DNA of 5,964 bases from an uncultured Bacilli bacterium (lineage in GTDB: Bacteria > Bacillota_I > Bacilli_A > RF39 > UBA660), in NCBI GenBank assembly GCA_947627405.1, contig CANQVY010000081.1, forward strand, positions 1 to 5,964, written 5' to 3'. Both the position numbers and the translations under genes were made by a program. Every line of letters starts with the position of its first letter. The stretch's first letter is position 1. Below the pieces are notes generated by a model. That model did no database searches. It saw only the letters and a list, made by a program, of their open reading frames with translations, and had not been told where the DNA came from. Positions 1-5,186 of the stretch are shown piece after piece.

Positions 1-1
1 C

Positions 2-691
2 TCAACTTATGATGACCTATATTCTGAGGCTACATTAGAAATGGAAGAATTAGACGATGAATCATCTTTTGCCAGACTTATTTTCGACCACGAAACACAA
101 ATTCCAAATTCTGGCAATAGAACATTCAAAAAAAAATATACTGGCACACCAATTTTTAGTAGATTAGAAGATATGGTTCATATCGTATTTACAAATCCAT
201 TTGGAAGAATTGCTATTTTATGTTTTAAATATACTCACTTTAACCATAGTGATATGTTTTATAGAACCGGATTCATTCTTTCCACACGCTATCAAGTCCC
301 TACTGTGCGAAGAATAATAATATCATCAAAAAAATTTAATAATCAAGATTGTGAATATGCAAAAGGAATCTTGAAAATGACAAACGATGATATTATTTTC
401 ACTGAATCGGCTCTCAACAGTTTTTTGTCACAATATGCTGATAATTCATGGATAAAAGAATTTGAATCTTCTTTTCTTCCATATATCAAATCACATGAAA
501 TAAAATATTATCACTTATCTGCTGACGAATTAGCTGCATACCCATTAGCTAACCTAAATGATGAAGAACGAATTGAAATAATTGAAGCACTTAAAGCACT
601 CTCCATTTTTCCTAATTATTTAGATGATAGTATACCGGACAAATTGCATCGTATTATATTTGAATCAGATGAAAAAGAGCATAGTAAATAA
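2..691 (+). CDS. Unrecognised protein, 5'-truncated by the window edge (C-terminal 229 residues)
   Basis: The frame is open from base 2 (codons read S-T-Y-D-D-L-Y...) through the ATG at 41 to the TAA at 689-691. No ribosome binding site precedes the ATG at 41, so the gene very probably begins outside the window and that ATG is an internal Met. The visible part is soluble, with no membrane segment or signal peptide. It starts with an acidic stretch (E-E-L-D-D-E), passes through a mixed, beta-like middle rich in aromatic and basic residues (around F-K-K-K-Y-T-G and the R-R-I-I-I-S-S-K-K stretch), and ends in a charged, probably helical tail (D-E-E-R-I-E-I-I-E-A-L-K-A-L, then S-D-E-K-E-H-S-K). 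I recognise no family. The N-terminal domain that would probably identify it is missing. It is convergent with the rest of the window and shares a terminator with it, so it is a separate transcription unit. That it is a real gene is likely; its function is unknown. Confidence 0.8.
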   Translation, partial: STYDDLYSEATLEMEELDDESSFARLIFDHETQIPNSGNRTFKKKYTGTPIFSRLEDMVHIVFTNPFGRIAILCFKYTHFNHSDMFYRTGFILSTRYQVPTVRRIIISSKKFNNQDCEYAKGILKMTNDDIIFTESALNSFLSQYADNSWIKEFESSFLPYIKSHEIKYYHLSADELAAYPLANLNDEERIEIIEALKALSIFPNYLDDSIPDKLHRIIFESDEKEHSK

Positions 692-708
692 AGTGTGCCC
701 TAACTATA

Positions 709-762
709 ATAAAACCTCCAAACCTGCTTATCTTTACATCTAAAGCAGATTGGAGGTTTTAT
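709..762. terminator. Bidirectional Rho-independent terminator between convergent genes
   Basis: A perfect 11-bp inverted repeat (AAAACCTCCAA at 711-721, TTGGAGGTTTT at 750-760) is followed inward by a small asymmetric internal loop and a second 6-bp stem (CTGCTT 724-729 with AAGCAG 743-748), closing on a 13-base loop. The outer stem can be extended by two A-T pairs. The A run on one side and T run on the other give a short U tract in both reading directions. It lies 19 bases past the stop at 691 and 9 bases past the minus-strand stop at 770, so it should serve both genes. The U tracts are only four bases before mixed A/T, so efficiency may be moderate. Confidence 0.9.
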
Positions 763-769
763 ATGATTT

Positions 770-1342
770 CTACATCGCAGCCATAAATTCCTTCAAATAT
801 TCTATAGCAAAATAAAACAATACTCCTGCATAAACCAACCCTAATATCAGTGCAATAGCATTTGCCATTTTACTTTTACCCGAATTAATGTTTGTAATCA
901 AATATGGAATTCCTACACCAGCCCCAAGTGATATTGCTACTAATATTGCACACACTATAATATCTACAATAATAATTGCCCATCCAAACATTAAAAACAG
1001 TACAAAACCCATTTCCTTATAAGAATCAACAATAACACCTACAGTTAAAGAATATAAAATCATTAATGTCGGATAAGCAGCCAAAAAAGCCGTTACACCT
1101 ACAACCGTTCTTTCCAATGCTCCTCCTGCAATCATTCCAATTATAATGGCAATTACAAATAATATTATCAAAATTACTATATTAAAACTCTTGATAAAAT
1201 GAGTGAAGTGATTAAATAACATATCCGTAATTCCTCCACCAATTATCATTAAGAAAACAAATAATGCTAACGATGTCATTTCATCCATTGATATCAAAGC
1301 AAAAAATACAATAATTAATAAAATAACTAGTAGTATTTCCAT
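770..1342 (-). CDS. Polytopic integral membrane protein of unknown function
   Basis: This 190-residue protein is almost entirely hydrophobic. By eye it has five or six membrane segments: about residues 2-18, 23-40, 53-75, 79-105, 111-140 and 160-181, separated by very short polar links such as N-H-F-T-H (44-48), D-S-Y-K-E (106-110) and N-S-G-K-S-K (153-158). Glycine-rich patches (G35-G37, G69-G74, G140-G144) suggest tight helix packing. It has no catalytic motif or signature I recognise, so transporter, channel or assembly roles cannot be told apart. An in-frame TGA lies three codons upstream of the ATG, so 1342 is the earliest possible ATG; the site before it (GTGAAAAG) is a poor ribosome binding site. 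It is last in the minus-strand series, 161 bp after the secreted-protein gene, and ends 9 bases before a strong terminator. It is either the end of that transcript or has a promoter I could not identify. Confidence 0.8.
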   Translation of the reverse strand: MEILLVILLIIVFFALISMDEMTSLALFVFLMIIGGGITDMLFNHFTHFIKSFNIVILIILFVIAIIIGMIAGGALERTVVGVTAFLAAYPTLMILYSLTVGVIVDSYKEMGFVLFLMFGWAIIIVDIIVCAILVAISLGAGVGIPYLITNINSGKSKMANAIALILGLVYAGVLFYFAIEYLKEFMAAM

Positions 1343-1503
1343 TTCTTTTCACTATACTCAGCATGAAAATAAATGCCTATGTACTTTTCCTTTCTCTATT
1401 TTTGCGTTCCCACATGAATCTTAATCTATTAAATATTTGTTTAATCAATAACACTATACTTTTACTATCAACACTTTTTTCTTTGCATATAAACAGTAAC
1501 TTT

Positions 1504-1956
1504 TTAATAAATTGTACAATTTTTATATGTCTTTAATCCCCAGTATTTTGCTCGATTTTTTTCTTTTGGATTATATGTTTCTGTAAATGACCTTTTTATA
1601 TATATACGATAAGCTGTATGATTGTTTCCTAATCTTAACTTACTCCCTGATTTCGTATCAAATTCACAAATCCATTTTCCCGATGTTGTACGCATAATAA
1701 CATGCATAGTATCTTTAGATTTTATTTCTTTTCCATTGCTTTTATATGCATAAATTTTTACATATGCATCCTTCTTTAAATTGTCTAAACAAACTAATGT
1801 ATACCCACATTCTTGGTTATAATTTACCAAATTTCCTGTTTTCCAAACTGCTGCTAAAACACTTGTCGGTACTACTGTACTCAATATTGATACAATCAAA
1901 ATTACTGAAAGCAACATTGCGCATTTTTCTCTTAAACATACTACAAATCTTCTCAT
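1504..1956 (-). CDS. Small secreted protein with a Sec signal peptide, function unknown
   Basis: The start was placed at 1956 because a strong GGAGGAAG ribosome binding site sits five bases before that ATG. The frame is open further, to an ATG at 2004 and another at 1971, but these lack such a site and fall inside the likely leader. The 150-residue product has a classic signal peptide: basic start (M-R-R-F), hydrophobic core about residues 13-29, and a V-L-A cleavage motif ending at A35. The mature part is about 115 residues, strongly basic, rich in Lys, Tyr and Thr, with four cysteines (C50, C56, C97, C147) that could form two disulfides. Alternating polar/hydrophobic stretches (Y65-Y71, T83-T90, Y116-K121) suggest a small beta-rich domain. 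There is no LPxTG sorting motif, lipobox or catalytic signature. I recognise no family. It has its own promoter upstream, so it may be expressed independently of the kinase genes. Binding or toxin-like roles are possible but unsupported. Confidence 0.8.
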   Translation of the reverse strand: MRRFVVCLREKCAMLLSVILIVSILSTVVPTSVLAAVWKTGNLVNYNQECGYTLVCLDNLKKDAYVKIYAYKSNGKEIKSKDTMHVIMRTTSGKWICEFDTKSGSKLRLGNNHTAYRIYIKRSFTETYNPKEKNRAKYWGLKTYKNCTIY

Positions 1957-1961
1957 ATAAA

Positions 1962-1969
1962 CTTCCTCC
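1962..1969 (-). promoter_or_regulatory. Ribosome binding site fixing the secreted protein's start
   Basis: On the minus strand this reads GGAGGAAG, a near-perfect Shine-Dalgarno sequence, five bases before the ATG at 1956. It decides the start in favour of the M-R-R-F N-terminus, which also gives a normal-length signal peptide instead of one with a 16-residue polar extension. Confidence 0.85.
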
Positions 1970-2039
1970 ATTCGTTTAATATTATTAAAATAAATTTCAA
2001 CCATTAATAATTTATTTGTACTTCTTGGCTGATAAATTT

Positions 2040-2068
2040 ATTATAACATTATCATTTATTTATATCTA
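2040..2068 (-). promoter_or_regulatory. Extended -10 promoter for the secreted-protein gene
   Basis: On the minus strand there is a consensus TATAAT (2040-2045) preceded by the extended -10 element TGt (TG at 2047-2048). A partial -35 box, TAGATA (2063-2068, four of six matches to TTGACA), lies 17 bases upstream. Transcription would start near 2033 and give a leader of about 77 bases before the ATG at 1956. This is a sigma-A-type promoter. The match is good, but in such AT-rich DNA chance -10 boxes are common; the TG motif and the correct spacing are what lend weight. Confidence 0.65.
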
Positions 2069-2134
2069 ACACCTAAAGTTTACACTAATAATATTTAAGA
2101 TAAATCCTCTTTATGTTGACATTCACGCATTTGA

Positions 2135-2722
2135 TTACCACTCAGTTCTTATTCCCATATAAAAATAGCTAGTCCCATTAGAAACAAATGCTTTTTTGAT
2201 CCTTTTATTTCCCAAAAATCTATGTTCTGTTGTAATTGCTCCGTCTACAACAAAAACTTCTGCAGCTACAAAACCTTTATTTTTTAATTCCAACCTAATT
2301 TCTTCTGTTAGTTGCTCAGCGTAACCTTTTGGGAAACAATATGCTGAAGAATTATGTAAAACTTCAGTATTTATCCAGCCCATTTCATTAACGGTATTAA
2401 AACATTGCAAATTACAAGGGCACAAAAGTCCATAGTGACAATGTATAGGTAAATTCAATTTAGCACAACGATAGCAATCATTAATATAGGCATCGTTATT
2501 AATGTAATTTCCACAAACCTTCTTTGTATTATCATTAAATTGCGGAATTCCAAAACTTATACTACACCTTCCACTCGCTGCTGCTCCCTTACAAGCCATT
2601 ATAAATCCTTGAACAATTATACTAGCAAAGTACTTAATTGTTTTTTTCTGTTCTAGTACTCTTTCATTATTTATCTCACTTTGTGTTTTTGTATTATTCC
2701 TTAATAAATCTTCAAAACTCAT
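2135..2722 (-). CDS. Cysteine-rich, probably metal-binding soluble protein of unknown function
   Basis: This 195-residue protein has no signal peptide or membrane segment, yet has ten cysteines. Seven sit in a central cluster: C70-x12-C83-x2-C86-x8-C95-x5-C101-x1-C103-x3-C107, with H94 and H96 flanking C95. C44, C53 and C129 lie outside it. In a cytoplasmic protein this density usually means bound zinc or an iron-sulfur cluster; the CxxC at 83-86 and the H-C-H and C-P-C groups fit such a site, but I cannot name a family. The N-terminus is polar and helical (residues 1-30), followed by a segment rich in small residues (G46-G51). The C-terminal third (136-195) looks like an alpha/beta domain with a V-F-V-V-D strand (156-160). 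The start is supported by an AAGGAAGG site about nine bases before the ATG. It lies 90 bp downstream of the kinase gene on the same strand, with a possible promoter of its own. A role as substrate or partner of the kinase is only a guess from position. Confidence 0.82.
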   Translation of the reverse strand: MSFEDLLRNNTKTQSEINNERVLEQKKTIKYFASIIVQGFIMACKGAAASGRCSISFGIPQFNDNTKKVCGNYINNDAYINDCYRCAKLNLPIHCHYGLLCPCNLQCFNTVNEMGWINTEVLHNSSAYCFPKGYAEQLTEEIRLELKNKGFVAAEVFVVDGAITTEHRFLGNKRIKKAFVSNGTSYFYMGIRTEW

Positions 2723-2760
2723 ATGTTATTTCCTTCCTTGTAATAAACCCTATCCTCCAA

Positions 2761-2788
2761 GTTATATATATCTATTGTATTATGTAAA
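2761..2788 (-). promoter_or_regulatory. Possible sigma-A promoter for the cysteine-rich gene
   Basis: On the minus strand, TTTACA (2783-2788, five of six matches to TTGACA) and TATAAC (2761-2766, five of six matches to TATAAT) are separated by 16 bases. The predicted start near 2754 gives a leader of about 32 bases, enough to include the AAGGAAGG ribosome binding site. The spacing is one short of ideal, and the region is a run of alternating T and A that can mimic promoters. No terminator is visible between this point and the kinase stop at 2813, so read-through from the kinase operon is also possible. Confidence 0.45.
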
Positions 2789-2812
2789 AACTTATCAATT
2801 GGCATAAATTAT

Positions 2813-4189
2813 TTATTTTCTCCAAAATTCGATTTTCTCTATTAGTTTATTCACATATTCATGCAATTCATTAAGCTCTGCACTTACAGTTTTATAAATT
2901 TTCTTTTTCTTAATTTTAGCAAGAAACGAATACTTCCATTTTTTTTCAATGTAATTATCTATTACATGTATCCCATAGTAACTTAACTCTCCAAATATAA
3001 ACATAAACAATATAGAATAAACGCCAAACGAAATTGAAAACGGAAGTTGTAATTTTCCACTTGTAAATGCACGAAACAATAAATCTCCTTTTATGTTTTT
3101 TTCTACATAATCTCTGCATAATAATGAAAGCAAAAAGGATCCAACTCCAAATAAGAATGATATTCTCGCTATAAAAATTATCTTTCTTCTCCTCAGTCTT
3201 ATATTGCCTATTGTGAAATATTTACGCTTCTCATAAAAAGACTCTCTTTTATATTTCCAATCTTCAAGGGCATCTAGAAATTGTTTCGCACTCTGATACC
3301 TTTCACCCTTATTGTATAAACATGCCTTCAGAATAATATTCCCTAATTCCTGATCAAAATTATTGGGTATATCAAATCTTTCTCCTTTTAATCTTTGGAT
3401 GACTTCTGTTTCTCTTGAATATGTTGATTTTGAAAATGGAAGCTTATTATTATTTGCTAATTGATATAAAACCAAGCCTAAACTATAAATATCCACTCTT
3501 TCATCATAACTTTCCATTGATTTAACTTTAGCCTGCTCTGGGGCAATATAAGCCAATGATCCGATGCTTGTTTTTGCTATATTAGTATTTTGTACAATTT
3601 TAGATATTCCAAAATCTCCCAACATATATTCATTTCTTTGATTAATAAATATGTTTGCAGGCTTAATATCTCTGTGTAATATATTTTGACTATGACATGC
3701 ATTTAATGCCTTACAAATATCTATTCCTATATCACAAATTTCACTTTCGGAAAATATTCTTCCTGCCTTAATTTGTTTATTTAAATCATCATACATATTC
3801 ATTCTTATCAACAAGGCAAATCCATAACTATCATCAGCCTTCCACATGTGTTTTCGATAATCATTATATGAGACAATATTTGGTGAATCCTTTAATATAT
3901 CCATAATTTTAATTTCAGCAAAATTATCACGATATAACTCATTACAATATTCAATAAACTCCTGTTGCATATCTGGAGATAATTCATCAAATTTTCCTTG
4001 TTCTTCAATCAGATTAATGAACTTCAATGCACCCACTTCAATTGATAAATCTGGATTTTCTCTGGTAATTTTAAATACTATACTGCTTTTATTAAATTCT
4101 CCATTTTCATCCCCACCCTTACCTAATATCTCACCTATTTCCCAATTATCAAGTGCTATTTTTTCTCCCGATTCTAAATCTCTCCACAT
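2813..4189 (-). CDS. Membrane-anchored Hanks-type Ser/Thr protein kinase without a PASTA sensor
   Basis: This protein (458 residues) should transfer phosphate from ATP to Ser/Thr of target proteins. The kinase domain spans about residues 16-310 and has the expected elements: a glycine-rich loop beginning I-L-G-K-G-G (21-26), the ATP-anchoring lysine K56 in A-L-K-F, the helix-C glutamate probably E92, the catalytic H-R-D-I-K-P-A-N (172-179, D174 and N179), D-F-G (192-194), and A-P-E (216-218) after an activation segment with T207, S208 and S211. It therefore looks active and of the RD type. After the kinase come a basic stretch (R-R-R-K, 333-336), two membrane helices (about 337-357 and 384-408) with an outside loop of about 25 residues, and a basic, probably coiled C-terminal tail inside the cell. 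PASTA repeats, usual in the PrkC/StkP family, are absent. The N-lobe is unusual: the glycine loop and the stretch before K56 are both longer than normal. A GAGGG site seven bases before the ATG supports the start. It follows the phosphatase by 77 bp without a terminator, so the two are probably co-transcribed and antagonistic. Confidence 0.96.
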   Translation of the reverse strand: MWRDLESGEKIALDNWEIGEILGKGGDENGEFNKSSIVFKITRENPDLSIEVGALKFINLIEEQGKFDELSPDMQQEFIEYCNELYRDNFAEIKIMDILKDSPNIVSYNDYRKHMWKADDSYGFALLIRMNMYDDLNKQIKAGRIFSESEICDIGIDICKALNACHSQNILHRDIKPANIFINQRNEYMLGDFGISKIVQNTNIAKTSIGSLAYIAPEQAKVKSMESYDERVDIYSLGLVLYQLANNNKLPFSKSTYSRETEVIQRLKGERFDIPNNFDQELGNIILKACLYNKGERYQSAKQFLDALEDWKYKRESFYEKRKYFTIGNIRLRRRKIIFIARISFLFGVGSFLLSLLCRDYVEKNIKGDLLFRAFTSGKLQLPFSISFGVYSILFMFIFGELSYYGIHVIDNYIEKKWKYSFLAKIKKKKIYKTVSAELNELHEYVNKLIEKIEFWRK

Positions 4190-4266
4190 ATTTTATCCCT
4201 CGTGTAATAAAATTTTCAACGTTGCTTAATTCTTATGAATAATATTTGCAATCCCTTGTTTTTTAT

Positions 4267-5148
4267 TTACTTGCTTTCCAATAAGATACAAGTGAGATTA
4301 TCTACGCCTCCATTATCCAGTGCTACTTCCATCAGACGCTCAATTGCATTTTCTATATTATCGTTTTCACTTATTATTTTCTCCATTTCAAAATCAGAAC
4401 ACATATCATATAGACCATCCGTGCAGATTAATATTCTATCTCCATATAATAATTCCATCCACTCACTCTCTAGAGGCTTTATGCTCTTTCCTGTATAATC
4501 CCTTCCTACATACTCTGTAAGCTGATGTTTCTCTCTTTCCGGTGCTTCTTCCACAGTATCATATATTCCTACATCTGTCTTTAACTCCGCTAATGTCTGA
4601 TCCTTGGTCAATCGAAAAATTTTTTTATTTCTGATTAAATACGCTCTACTGTCACCTATATGGTAAACCTTAAATCTTCTTCCATCTGTCATTAATACAG
4701 TTGCAGTTGTTCCACATACTCCCCCATCCCTCTGTTCCATTCTTATCTTATTATTTGCATTTAAAAAACCATGACGTACTGATTTATCAATTTCTGTCTG
4801 CTCTTTACACAAATCTATTCCACTTAATAATTTATCAAATTCCTGGGTTGCTATTAATGATGCTTTTTCTCCATTTTCACCTCCACCCATACCATCAAAA
4901 ACCGCAAAGTACCTCCACACATATTTACAATCAGTTTGCTCATTTTTTATAACTTTATATGATTCGCAATTTTTGTTATTCGAACCATTTAGTAAATAAT
5001 TATCTTCATTTTTTATTCTAACTTTACCAATATTTGTATAACCGGCAATACTAACATCTCTTATTTGTGTATCAACTTGTTGTCCATACATATCCGCTAA
5101 TATTTCTTTAATTTTTTTACTATCTATTTTGTTACTTATCGTTCCCAT
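4267..5148 (-). CDS. PP2C-family (PPM) Ser/Thr protein phosphatase
   Basis: This soluble metal-dependent phosphatase should remove phosphate from Ser/Thr, most likely on the adjacent kinase and its substrates. Numbered from the chosen start (293 residues), the PPM motifs occur in order: V-R-I-K-N-E-D-N with E48 and D49; F-D-G-M-G-G with D85; G-T-T-A-T-V (146-151); H-I-G-D-S-R-A-Y (163-170); L-T-K-D-Q-T (180-185); C-T-D-G-L-Y-D with D244; and G-V-D-N-L-T with D283. The acidic residues for the two-metal centre are all present, so it should be active. The domain ends within a few residues of the stop, with no membrane anchor. About 32 residues precede the domain, and the N-E-D to D-G-M-G-G spacing is longer than in compact bacterial PP2Cs. 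The start at 5148 is preferred because GGAGAG lies six bases upstream. The ATG at 5184 would add 12 residues and sits two bases after the previous stop, but its ribosome binding site is weak. The gene lies between the Sel1 and kinase genes, almost certainly in one operon. Confidence 0.95.
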   Translation of the reverse strand: MGTISNKIDSKKIKEILADMYGQQVDTQIRDVSIAGYTNIGKVRIKNEDNYLLNGSNNKNCESYKVIKNEQTDCKYVWRYFAVFDGMGGGENGEKASLIATQEFDKLLSGIDLCKEQTEIDKSVRHGFLNANNKIRMEQRDGGVCGTTATVLMTDGRRFKVYHIGDSRAYLIRNKKIFRLTKDQTLAELKTDVGIYDTVEEAPEREKHQLTEYVGRDYTGKSIKPLESEWMELLYGDRILICTDGLYDMCSDFEMEKIISENDNIENAIERLMEVALDNGGVDNLTCILLESK

Positions 5149-5154
5149 TATAGT

Positions 5155-5160
5155 CTCTCC
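5155..5160 (-). promoter_or_regulatory. Ribosome binding site deciding the phosphatase start
   Basis: On the minus strand this reads GGAGAG, six bases before the ATG at 5148. The upstream alternative ATG at 5184 is preceded only by GGTGAT ten bases away. The sequence therefore favours the M-G-T-I-S-N N-terminus, although translational coupling from the Sel1 gene (stop at 5187) could also initiate at 5184. Confidence 0.65.
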
Positions 5161-5186
5161 AATTCCTATAAATTCATATTCCATTT

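Noticed and set aside
1343..1503. Promoter for the polytopic membrane protein gene
   Set aside because: TTGATA and TATAGT-like hexamers occur on the minus strand but never as a pair at 16-18 base spacing. I could not support a promoter or a terminator here.
1363..1536. A + strand frame of 57 codons in the gap between the membrane and secreted-protein genes
   Set aside because: No ribosome binding site precedes its ATG, its 3' end overlaps the secreted-protein gene antisense, and its Leu/Asn/Ile-rich composition is what translated AT-rich noncoding DNA gives.
1746..1979. Open frame antisense to the secreted-protein gene
   Set aside because: It lies almost entirely within a better supported gene that has a signal peptide and a strong ribosome binding site, and its product is low-complexity Leu/Phe/Tyr.
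2754..2758. GGAGG on the minus strand, upstream of the cysteine-rich gene
   Set aside because: No ATG, GTG or TTG lies at a workable distance after it. It coincides with the predicted transcription start and is probably chance.
4190..4266. Possible promoter or terminator between the phosphatase and kinase genes
   Set aside because: A TTGAAA/TAAAAT pair with 18-base spacing exists, but its -10 box falls between the ribosome binding site and the kinase ATG, so it could not make a normal leader. No hairpin with a T run is present, which favours simple operon read-through.
4017..4952. Several open frames on the + strand antisense to the kinase and phosphatase genes (4017-4229, 4235-4498, 4320-4520, 4701-4952)
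   Set aside because: They are mirror frames of genes with complete catalytic motifs. The products are His/Leu/Ser/Pro-rich with no domains, and none has a convincing ribosome binding site.
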